Origin: Verrucomicrobiota bacterium | GTDB lineage: Bacteria; Verrucomicrobiota; Verrucomicrobiia; Limisphaerales; JAHEOI01 | Direction: 5' to 3' | Length of the DNA stretch: 5,428 bases | NCBI GenBank assembly: GCA_018610125.1 | Contig: JAHEOI010000012.1 | Span: 1 to 5,428 of the forward strand | Part shown: positions 1 through 5,428 of the stretch, one piece after another | Numbering within the stretch: position 1 is the stretch's first letter | Layout: every line of letters begins with the position of its first letter | Position numbers and translations under genes: made by a program | Notes under the pieces: model-generated | Seen by the model: only the letters and a program-made list of their open reading frames with translations | The model's database searches: none | Told to the model about the DNA's origin: nothing

Positions 1-390
1 ATCCCGCCCACCTGAGGAGGAGAGCAATTGCAGGAACTGAAAGCGATATTCCGAGCCAAATCGATCATAGGTAGCGAACGGATAAAGAAGATCGAAGTGG
101 TAAGATGGGATTTTTCGGTCCATCGAATAGGAGACGACCGGGTGAAATCCCCATTGCATTCGATCATTTGAGCGCTCGTAGCGCCAAAAGGGGCCCAATG
201 CCTCCGTACGGGTTCCCTTCTCAAAGGCCAGGTCATATCGATAATAGAGTGGCCCGGCCTTGGGAAGACCGTCGCCAAGCTCCGATTTCGGGGTCGACGA
301 GCAGGCCGCAAGCAGTCCAACCAGAATCAGCGCCAGCGCGGCTGGCTCGGCAAATCGATCGACCCGAGGCAGTCGTTTCAGAGGAATCAT
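1..390 (-). CDS. Lipoprotein, N-terminal 130 residues (3' end outside window)
   Basis: From the ATG at 390-388 the frame stays open to the left edge, giving 130 residues without a stop, so this is a real gene truncated by the window. Residues 1-29 form a signal peptide: basic start MIPLKRLPRVDR, hydrophobic stretch at 17-29, then a lipobox L27-A28-A29-C30. C30 would be lipidated and the protein anchored in the envelope. The residue after C30 is Ser, not the Asp that retains lipoproteins in the inner membrane of enterobacteria, so the outer membrane is more likely by that rule. The mature part is rich in aromatic residues, with alternating hydrophobic and polar stretches such as FDLLYPFATYDRFGSEYRF (99-117), suggesting beta strands. 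I do not recognise the family. It starts 23 nt after the transporter stop, in an AT-rich gap (391-413) without a clear ribosome site, so it is probably cotranscribed and may work with the transporter. Confidence 0.85.
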   Translation of the reverse strand, partial: MIPLKRLPRVDRFAEPAALALILVGLLAACSSTPKSELGDGLPKAGPLYYRYDLAFEKGTRTEALGPFWRYERSNDRMQWGFHPVVSYSMDRKIPSYHFDLLYPFATYDRFGSEYRFQFLQLLSSSGGRD

Positions 391-413
391 TAATTTCGTT
401 TTTTTCAAAAGAT

Positions 414-3128
414 TTACTTTGTCGTGGGCATCCTTGACAGCGACCAGCCCCTGCGTTGGAGTAATACCAGCACTGAGGGGAGAATGGCTAACGCAACCAG
501 CATCACCATCGCGACCCCCGTGGACATCACCACGCCCAAGCTGGCAATGCCTCGGTGCTGGGCAAGGGTGAGACTGGCAAAGCCGGCCATCGTGGTCAAG
601 CCGGACACAAGCACCGCTTTGCCGGTGCTTTTAGCCAAAATCCCGGGCTGTCCCTCTTCTTGAAAACGATTCAATATGTGAATGCCATTCGCCACCCCAA
701 TGCCAATGACCAAGGGGAGTGTCATGATGTTGGCCGGATTGAACGGAATCCCGAATACCCCCATCAGCCCGACAAGCCATATACTCCCGATCCCGACGGG
801 TAACAATGCAAGGAGGAGACCGACAATCGATCGAAAGTGGAGAAGCACCAAGAGGGTGATGGCCCCCAGGGCGTAGTAAGCCGCCTCGATATAACTGTTA
901 CGCAACAGCGTCGTGTACTCGTAGAGCTGAACGGGAGTCCCGGTGACCTCCGGGTCAACGCTTCTGATTTCTTGGACGAAAGCCTTCTGATGGACACGCT
1001 CCCAGATATTGCTCTTTGGATAGACCTGCAGGAGAAATTGATTCCCTTTGCCAACAAAGCGCTTCTGAAGCGGTCCCGGTAAGTCCTGCGGTGCGATTGA
1101 TGATTCGGGTTGTTGCTCTCGCAGTGTCTTAAAGGTCTGCCGAATTCCTCCGAATAGGCTCTCTTCAAAACGGGCCACCCTCCGCTTGGCCACCTCGGCA
1201 TCCATTTGGCTAATCCGTCGCCGAAGATCCCGAATGGCCTCGCTCAATGCGGCCAGCTTCTCGTAAACCTCAGGCTGGGACTTCGCATCAACCTCATCCA
1301 ACGCCAGTCCTACATACCCGCTCAGTCCCCAAAGGGCTTGCCGCAAATCAAGCAAATCGACAGCACCGGAGCTCGGCTTGCGGAAGCGAATCGACTCGGC
1401 GATTTCGGTCACCTCACGAATCGCCGCCTTTTTCGATTCACTACTTTCCGAGAGCACGCGGGTCATCGAATCCACCGACGCCACGGTCGTCAGATTTGTC
1501 AGGTTGTGCTCCAATTCCCGAGCTTCCTTCAGCGAAGAAGCAACAACAGCGCCGTACAAAGCCGATTTTGAGGCATGCCGAATCAGTTTCTTTTCAAGTC
1601 GCACCGCAGGCAAATTCTTGGTTTGCATATGCAATAAATTGTAGTCAAAATAGACATGCCGAGCTTGCAGAGCGGCGACGACCGTGATGCCCCCTCCGAC
1701 CAGAAGGACCCATTGAGGATGCCGAAGCCACCACCGCTCAATTCTTGCCCGCCTCGTCATCTGTTCCGTTTCCGCAACGCCAAGCTCTTCGTTCTGCAAG
1801 CGCTCACGCAAAAGCAAGCTCGGCAAAAACGTCATCATGGGAAGCAGGCAAATGAGCATTCCGCCACCGGTAATAACGCCCATCTCTTGAATCCCCTTGA
1901 AATCGGTTAACGCCATCGCAAAAAAGGCGCCTGCCGTGGTCAACGCCCCGGTAAAAATCCCACGGCCGGTCTCAACCATCGCCTTCTCGAGCGAGGCGCG
2001 CTGGGCAGTGCCAACGCGAAGCCCCTCTTCGTATCGAGTGATCAAATGCACTCCCAAGTCAATTGCCAGCCCGATTAGGATTGGCGCGAAGGTGATGGTT
2101 AGAATATTCAAATGACCCACCATTAGCGTGGTATACCCCATTGTGTAGGCCAACCCGATGACCAGGGAAAGCGTGGCTTTGATCGGGCGCTGCGTTTCGT
2201 GGTAACCAAAGATAAAAATAATCGAGACCAAGACCAGTGAGACCACGGACGCAATCAGCATATCTTGCCGGGCCTGCACCATCTCCTCATACTCCAGGAC
2301 CGGCTCCCCTGTAATCCCGGCGTTGACACCGGGGACTTCTTCCTTGGTCTTGCGAACCAAATCCCGTAAGCGTTTAATCGGCTCTCCTGTAAGCGACTCC
2401 CCCTTGACCCTCAAGGTCAGGAGGAAGAACCGCCCTCCCTTAAGAGTGACGTACCCGCCATGCCGATCCCCCTTACCCGCCAACAATTCGCCGAGTCCCA
2501 GCCCGGAACCCGAATCATGCCGTCCCGAGCTCAAACCGGCATGGGCCAGCCGAACAATCCGGGTCACCGATGGTAACAAGGCGACCAGTTCCCGTCCGCC
2601 TCCCCCTTCCCGCGCCTCCGCCTTGCGGAACTCGCGATTGATCAGATTGAAAAATGAAGCAAGGCCGGAAGCCTCGCTTATTTGCTCAATGAACGGCTTG
2701 TATTCCTTAAGCGTGGCACTCAATTGCGCCAATTCGGCCGGCGGGAGGAAATGGAGCGCCTTGTCACCCAATTTGGTGAAGTTGACACGATAAAAGACAC
2801 CGGTGAAAGCGGCGTCACGACGCACTTTCTGCGCGAGCCGCTCGACAAACTCCCGATTCTTCTCCGGGAGCCCACTTTCGGCAATCACGACAACCTCGTT
2901 TTGAGCTGCAAACTCCTCCTTGAATTCGAGAAAGATCTGGTGATATTCCTTATTCTTTCCAACCAAGGCGTTCCGATCCGTCGTGAACCCAAGCTGGAGA
3001 ACGGTGTATCCGACACAAATCGCAGCCAGTAAAAGCTGCGGTCCCAAAAACCATCGAGGATGCTCGACAATCAGGCCGGCTAAGAGTCGAAGCGAGCGGA
3101 TCGGCAACGATTCAAGTGACTGCGCCAT
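414..3128 (-). CDS. MMPL/RND-superfamily transporter, HpnN-like
   Basis: A 904-residue inner-membrane transporter with two repeats in the RND plan. One helix (about 27-46) is followed by a periplasmic loop (48-288) and five or six helices (289-308, 316-335, 341-360, 391-410, 415-439). The second half starts with a helix at 472-489, then a loop (490-743) and helices at 744-765, 768-790, 800-820, 840-857 and 862-889. Such pumps use the proton gradient, and relatives export lipids or glycolipids. The motif GLAIDLGVHLITRYEE carries membrane aspartate D357. The matching motif in the second half, GIGVANGIHILNRFQEE, has A813 there. Loop 1, with its KPFIEQISEASGLASFF segment, resembles the hopanoid transporter HpnN, but no hopanoid gene is in the window, so the cargo is unknown and no symbol is given. 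Residues 618-658 look like a coiled coil. The ATG at 3128 has no clear ribosome site; an 83-nt spacer with inverted repeats precedes it. A lipoprotein gene follows after 23 nt and may encode its outer-membrane partner. Confidence 0.93.
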   Translation of the reverse strand: MAQSLESLPIRSLRLLAGLIVEHPRWFLGPQLLLAAICVGYTVLQLGFTTDRNALVGKNKEYHQIFLEFKEEFAAQNEVVVIAESGLPEKNREFVERLAQKVRRDAAFTGVFYRVNFTKLGDKALHFLPPAELAQLSATLKEYKPFIEQISEASGLASFFNLINREFRKAEAREGGGGRELVALLPSVTRIVRLAHAGLSSGRHDSGSGLGLGELLAGKGDRHGGYVTLKGGRFFLLTLRVKGESLTGEPIKRLRDLVRKTKEEVPGVNAGITGEPVLEYEEMVQARQDMLIASVVSLVLVSIIFIFGYHETQRPIKATLSLVIGLAYTMGYTTLMVGHLNILTITFAPILIGLAIDLGVHLITRYEEGLRVGTAQRASLEKAMVETGRGIFTGALTTAGAFFAMALTDFKGIQEMGVITGGGMLICLLPMMTFLPSLLLRERLQNEELGVAETEQMTRRARIERWWLRHPQWVLLVGGGITVVAALQARHVYFDYNLLHMQTKNLPAVRLEKKLIRHASKSALYGAVVASSLKEARELEHNLTNLTTVASVDSMTRVLSESSESKKAAIREVTEIAESIRFRKPSSGAVDLLDLRQALWGLSGYVGLALDEVDAKSQPEVYEKLAALSEAIRDLRRRISQMDAEVAKRRVARFEESLFGGIRQTFKTLREQQPESSIAPQDLPGPLQKRFVGKGNQFLLQVYPKSNIWERVHQKAFVQEIRSVDPEVTGTPVQLYEYTTLLRNSYIEAAYYALGAITLLVLLHFRSIVGLLLALLPVGIGSIWLVGLMGVFGIPFNPANIMTLPLVIGIGVANGIHILNRFQEEGQPGILAKSTGKAVLVSGLTTMAGFASLTLAQHRGIASLGVVMSTGVAMVMLVALAILPSVLVLLQRRGWSLSRMPTTK

Positions 3129-3149
3129 GGAACGAGTGCAATGGCGTGA

Positions 3150-3174
3150 TCGAGGCCTGCCCTCAGCGCCTCGA
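3150..3174 (-). repeat. 7-bp perfect inverted repeat in the yebC-transporter spacer
   Basis: The spacer at 3129-3211 holds TCGAGGC and its exact complement GCCTCGA, separated by 11 nt (arms 3150-3156 and 3168-3174). It could form an RNA hairpin about 20 nt before the transporter start. No run of U follows on the transcript, so it is not a standard rho-independent terminator. CTGAGC at 3175-3180 could instead pair with GCTCAG at 3196-3201 (6 bp, 15-nt loop). Its CTGAG part could also pair with CTCAG at 3162-3166, which would compete with the main hairpin. A role in damping or processing the downstream message is speculation. Confidence 0.35.
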
Positions 3175-3211
3175 CTGAGCCCGGGACAATTGAGAGCTCA
3201 GAACCCCCTGT

Positions 3212-3940
3212 TCACTCGGGAAAGACGGCATTGGTGTAAACTTCCTTGACATCATCATGCTCCTCGAGCGCTTCAAGCAGTTGAGTCGTCCTTGAGATCG
3301 CATCCGCTTCATTCAAGGGCATCTTGACGTACGGCAGCCATGTCACATGAGCGACATCACATTGAATTCCGCCACTTTCCAAGCCCTTGTAAACCGCCTC
3401 GAAGCTTTGCGGGTCGGTCAAAACCTCATAGGTTTCCTCGTTGGACTGAAAATCTTCTGCGCCCAATTCCAGCAGGATTTCCATAACCCGGTCCTCTCCG
3501 GCCGCGGTCTTCGGGATCACAATATGCCCGCGACGTTGAAAAAGATGGGTCACTGAGCCGATCGAGGCCATCGACCCCCCATTCTTACCGACAAGCCTTC
3601 GAATCTCCGAAGCCGTCCGGTTCCGATTGTCCGTCGTCAGCTCAACCAGGATCGCAACACCATGCTCGCCAAAGACCTCATAAATCAGCTCCTCAAAGTT
3701 GTCGGCTCCATCCTCACCAATCCCACGCTTGATTGCCCGGTCAATGTTGTCAGCCGGCATGTTCGCTTGCCGACATTTAAGAAGAACCATCCGAAGCCGT
3801 GGATTGGCCTCCGGGTCTCCCCCGCCATCGCGGGCGGCAATCATCACCTCGCGCGAGAGCTTGGCAAAGATTTTACTCCGCTTGGCGTCTTCGGCACGCT
3901 TGGTATGCTTGATGTTTGCCCATTTACTGTGTCCGGCCAT
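3212..3940 (-). CDS. yebC: YebC/PmpR/TACO1-family translation factor
   Basis: A 242-residue member of the YebC family, usually about 240-250 residues and long annotated as a transcriptional regulator. More recent work links the family, including mitochondrial TACO1, to translation and to relief of ribosome stalling at proline runs. Family marks are clear: the start MAGHSKWANIKHTKRAEDAK, the segment KCRQANMPADNIDRAIKRG at about 56-73, the central TDNRNRTASEIRRLVGKNGG at 103-122, and the C-terminal EALEEHDDVKEVYTNAVF at about 223-240. It is cytoplasmic, with no signal peptide. Odd point: the loop usually close to YEGYGPGG reads YEVFGEHG (87-94). The ATG at 3940 gives the invariant family N-terminus, so the start is secure. 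It lies 17 nt after rnc, not beside ruvC as in many proteobacteria. An 83-nt gap with an inverted repeat separates it from the transporter gene downstream. Confidence 0.96.
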   Translation of the reverse strand: MAGHSKWANIKHTKRAEDAKRSKIFAKLSREVMIAARDGGGDPEANPRLRMVLLKCRQANMPADNIDRAIKRGIGEDGADNFEELIYEVFGEHGVAILVELTTDNRNRTASEIRRLVGKNGGSMASIGSVTHLFQRRGHIVIPKTAAGEDRVMEILLELGAEDFQSNEETYEVLTDPQSFEAVYKGLESGGIQCDVAHVTWLPYVKMPLNEADAISRTTQLLEALEEHDDVKEVYTNAVFPE

Positions 3941-3941
3941 G

Positions 3942-3961
3942 GCTTATCCGCTTATGCTTAT
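3942..3961 (-). repeat. Three copies of ATAAGC at the rnc/yebC junction
   Basis: On the coding strand the hexamer ATAAGC occurs at 3961-3956, 3955-3950 and 3947-3942. The first two are in direct tandem and the third follows a GG spacer. The first copy contains the rnc stop codon TAA, and the last ends 2 nt before the yebC ATG. The GGA just before the third repeat is a weak ribosome site, with about 6 nt to the start. This is probably a minor local duplication. Confidence 0.35.
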
Positions 3962-4674
3962 CTCGCCGTTGATTCATCGGCCTCTTCAGTCCGCTGCATC
4001 CGATTCAATGCTTCCAGTGCAGCCTCACTCTCGGCCGCTTTCTTACTCCGGCCTTTGCCGCGTCCCAGCTCCTGCCCCTGATGCGAAACGCGGCACTCAA
4101 ATTCACGATTGTGATCCGGGCCGGTGACAGCAAGCAGCTCATACTCGACCCCTTCCTTCGATTGAGCTTGCAGCCTCTCCTGGAGCTCGCCCTTTGGGTT
4201 CCCGAGATTCGGGACGACCTCAAGCTCCCCAAACAGCTCACGGAACTGCCGCACGATCAGTTCCCGTGCGACCTCAAAACCGGCATCCAGAAAGATCGCT
4301 CCCAAAACAGCTTCCATCGCATCGGCCAAGGTCGATTCCCGTTCGCGCCCCCCATTCTGCTCTTCGCCGTGGCTTAGGACCACAAAACGGCCCAGCTCAA
4401 GCTGCCTGGCTTGCCCCGCCAAGGCCGATTGGTTCACCAACTGGGCACGAGCCTTCGTCAAGGAGCCCTCATCGACATCCGGAAACTTCTGGTAAAGCTC
4501 GAATGTCAGCGCCAGTTGCAGCACCGCGTCGCCCAGAAATTCCAGTCGCTGGTTGTGCTCGATCGATGCCTTGGTGTTTTGGGCGACGGAAGGATGGGTG
4601 AGAGCAAGCCGCAATAATTCCGGCTTGGCAAAGTGATGACCCAATGCTGTTTCAAGACTCGCCCAATCGGTCAT
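3958..4674 (-). CDS. rnc: Ribonuclease III
   Basis: Double-strand-specific endoribonuclease that cuts rRNA precursors and structured mRNAs in the cytoplasm as a homodimer with Mg2+. The 238 residues fit the usual bacterial length of about 220-240. The catalytic domain (about 1-150) contains the signature QRLEFLGDAVL, with catalytic E45 and D49, and the second motif ADAMEAVLGAIFLDAGF, with D118 and E121. All four metal-binding acids are therefore present. A double-stranded-RNA-binding domain follows at about 159-225, starting NPKGELQERLQ and ending with the basic GRSKKAAESEAALEAL helix. A short acidic tail closes the protein. The ATG overlaps the stop of the upstream zinc-ribbon gene (ATGA) and has no strong ribosome site of its own, so translation is probably coupled to that gene. 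yebC starts 17 nt downstream. In E. coli rnc lies with era and recO, which are not seen here. In some bacteria RNase III controls its own mRNA, but no long leader duplex is evident here. Confidence 0.98.
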   Translation of the reverse strand: MTDWASLETALGHHFAKPELLRLALTHPSVAQNTKASIEHNQRLEFLGDAVLQLALTFELYQKFPDVDEGSLTKARAQLVNQSALAGQARQLELGRFVVLSHGEEQNGGRERESTLADAMEAVLGAIFLDAGFEVARELIVRQFRELFGELEVVPNLGNPKGELQERLQAQSKEGVEYELLAVTGPDHNREFECRVSHQGQELGRGKGRSKKAAESEAALEALNRMQRTEEADESTAR

Positions 4675-5339
4675 AAGCGATTGTCAGGCCCCTCACTCGC
4701 GGGCTTCTCTTCCCCATCGGGATTCATTACGGTCTCGTCGCCTTCCGCCCCGTGCTCATGGCTTGCATCATTGCCCGAGACAGCTTCCTGATTCCCTTGA
4801 TCCTCAGACTCCTGCGAGGATTGCTCCTCGGGCAGCCCATTCTCCAATAAGTCGGTCACTTCCCTTTGAACCGCTTCGAGTTGGTCCAAGCGCAAATCCG
4901 GATCCGGGATTGTAAAGACATCCCCGGTCTTGGGCTGTTCGTAAATGAAAATGCGCTGACCATTCCGACGATCCTGGCCCTTGATCCGGAGGATCCGTTT
5001 GCGCTCCAGCATGGCCGCCAAAATGTACGACGCTGCAAGATAACGTGAATCATTCAGATTGACCAGCTTGCGCAGGAGCGTCTCGGCAGTCTCTTTCTGC
5101 AATGGCTCCGGCGGTGGTGGCGGCGGCTCATGGTAAGTCCCTCGCCAATGCGAGATGAATTCCTTTCGGTTTCGGGCCTCGTCCTTGAACTGCCCCACCC
5201 AACACTCCCCACATATATCGAAGCGCTCATACCCCGAGGCTTCGTTAAAAAGGAGCGTGTGATATTGACTGCCTTCCTGAAAACGCACGCCGCAAGCCTG
5301 ACACAGATGGGCGTTGGATTGAATCTTCCAGTCCGGCAT
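4671..5339 (-). CDS. Uncharacterised zinc-ribbon-like protein with polyproline linker and acidic tail
   Basis: A 222-residue protein that I do not recognise as a named family, so no function is assigned. Three parts are visible. Residues 1-70 hold two CxxC knuckles (C13/C16 and C43/C46), a typical zinc-binding arrangement, with the hydrophobic stretch YHTLLF between them. Residues 72-77 are six consecutive prolines in a linker. Residues 80-167 look helical, and their basic patch around 113-128 (ERKRILRIKGQDRRNGQR) could touch nucleic acid; this is inference. From about 168 the tail is acidic and low in complexity (Glu, Ser, Gln, Gly, Asp), so probably disordered. There is no signal peptide or membrane segment, which suggests the cytoplasm. 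The ATG at 5339 is chosen for its GGGGTGA ribosome site; a GTG at 5351 would add four residues (MTKP). Its TGA stop overlaps the rnc start as ATGA, implying translational coupling and perhaps a role linked to RNA metabolism. Similar proteins beside rnc seem familiar from Verrucomicrobiota, from memory only. Confidence 0.85.
   Translation of the reverse strand: MPDWKIQSNAHLCQACGVRFQEGSQYHTLLFNEASGYERFDICGECWVGQFKDEARNRKEFISHWRGTYHEPPPPPPEPLQKETAETLLRKLVNLNDSRYLAASYILAAMLERKRILRIKGQDRRNGQRIFIYEQPKTGDVFTIPDPDLRLDQLEAVQREVTDLLENGLPEEQSSQESEDQGNQEAVSGNDASHEHGAEGDETVMNPDGEEKPASEGPDNRL
4812..4835 (-). other. Hairpin with GCAA (GNRA) tetraloop inside the coding sequence, upstream of rnc
   Basis: On the transcript the segment reads CUGC, CC, GAGGA, GCAA, UCCUC, GCAG. 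It can fold into a 5-bp stem (GAGGA/UCCUC) capped by a GNRA-type GCAA loop, over a second 4-bp stem (CUGC/GCAG), with a two-base CC bulge. It lies in the acidic tail of the zinc-ribbon protein, about 140 nt before the rnc start. It may be chance, because the codons spell a plain Glu/Ser/Gln-rich tail. It is too short to be a standard RNase III target. Confidence 0.3.
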
Positions 5340-5347
5340 GGGCTTCG

Positions 5348-5354
5348 TCACCCC
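5348..5354 (-). promoter_or_regulatory. Ribosome binding site that decides the start of the zinc-ribbon protein
   Basis: The coding strand reads GGGGTGA, ending 8 nt before an ATG at 5339-5337. This matches the anti-Shine-Dalgarno pairing core (GGTGA) at good spacing. A GTG start four codons upstream (5351-5349) lies inside this motif and has no comparable site of its own, so the ATG is preferred. Confidence 0.5.
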
Positions 5355-5372
5355 AATCCCCGCGGCCCGCAG

Positions 5373-5428
5373 TCACGCCTTGAACGCCTTAAGCAAGCCC
5401 TGTCCGCACATCAGCTCGCGCCACAGCA
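5373..5428 (-). CDS. C-terminal end of an unrecognised protein (5' part outside window)
   Basis: Reading the minus strand from the right edge, one frame stays open for 17 codons and ends in TGA at 5375-5373. It gives a plausible C-terminus, LWRELMCGQGLLKAFKA. The other two minus frames hit stops sooner within this stretch (TGA and TAA). The downstream gene starts only 21-33 nt after this stop, on the same strand, which fits an upstream operon member. I cannot identify the family from so few residues, and no function is proposed. The call could be wrong, because a short open frame at an edge can arise by chance. Confidence 0.5.
   Translation of the reverse strand, partial: LWRELMCGQGLLKAFKA

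Noticed and set aside
391..413. T-rich run (seven T) with TTTTCAAAA symmetry between transporter and lipoprotein, as a possible terminator
   Set aside because: On the transcript the run is A, not U, and there is no GC-rich stem. It looks like an AT-rich spacer.
105..437. 110-codon open frame on the plus strand near the left edge
   Set aside because: The minus strand here encodes a lipoprotein with signal peptide and lipobox. The plus-strand product shows no domain and runs into the end of the transporter gene.
764..1201. 145-codon open frame on the minus strand in another frame inside the transporter gene
   Set aside because: It is fully covered by the 904-residue transporter, whose helices and repeat motifs continue across it. 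The alternative product is Arg/Ser-rich with no domain.
2323..2793. 156-codon open frame on the plus strand opposite the transporter
   Set aside because: It is antisense to a clear coding region. The product is rich in Pro, Arg and Ser, as expected of a shadow frame, and no family motif is seen.
414..3128. Naming the transporter hpnN outright
   Set aside because: Loop 1 and overall length resemble HpnN, but no hopanoid synthesis gene is present and related MMPL exporters carry other lipids, so the cargo cannot be assigned.
3150..3201. Inverted repeats after yebC as a rho-independent terminator
   Set aside because: No U tract follows any of the stems on the transcript, and the stems are short with long loops. 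It is kept only as a low-confidence structure.
1..5428. Defence system, CRISPR array, prophage or insertion element
   Set aside because: No spaced direct repeats, transposase, integrase, nuclease/toxin pairs or tRNA genes were found. All long genes are housekeeping or envelope genes in a single direction.

Overview
The window is a compact run of six genes, all read from the minus strand, so transcription goes from the right end to the left. In that order they are: the last 17 codons of an unrecognised protein (right edge), an uncharacterised zinc-ribbon-like protein, ribonuclease III (rnc), a YebC/TACO1-family translation factor (yebC), a 904-residue MMPL/RND membrane transporter resembling the hopanoid transporter HpnN, and a lipoprotein cut by the left edge. 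Gaps are 33 nt (or 21 nt, depending on the start chosen), an ATGA overlap, 17 nt, 83 nt and 23 nt. This looks like one operon, or two joined by the 83-nt spacer upstream of the transporter.

The organism is probably a Gram-negative bacterium. The lipobox protein next to a large RND-type pump suggests this. The style of RNase III, together with a CxxC/CxxC protein directly upstream of it, reminds me of Verrucomicrobiota. That phylum call is from memory of similar proteins and is only moderately confident.

Right part (3212-5428) is RNA and translation housekeeping. RNase III processes rRNA and cleaves double-stranded RNA. YebC-family proteins help ribosomes, and the zinc-ribbon protein is start/stop coupled to rnc. 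The zinc-ribbon protein carries six consecutive prolines, a ribosome-stalling motif of the kind YebC/TACO1 proteins are reported to relieve, so one operon encodes both a candidate stall and a candidate rescuer.

Left part (1-3128) is envelope biology: a 12-helix, two-repeat MMPL transporter with two large periplasmic loops, then a lipoprotein with a clear signal peptide that may be its outer-membrane partner. Only the first repeat of the transporter keeps the membrane aspartate.

I saw no tRNA or rRNA gene, CRISPR array, insertion sequence, phage gene or convincing rho-independent terminator. No non-coding stretch exceeds 83 nt. The window is mostly ordinary core genome. The points most worth a second look are the uncharacterised rnc-coupled protein, the transporter/lipoprotein pair, and the polyproline/YebC link.
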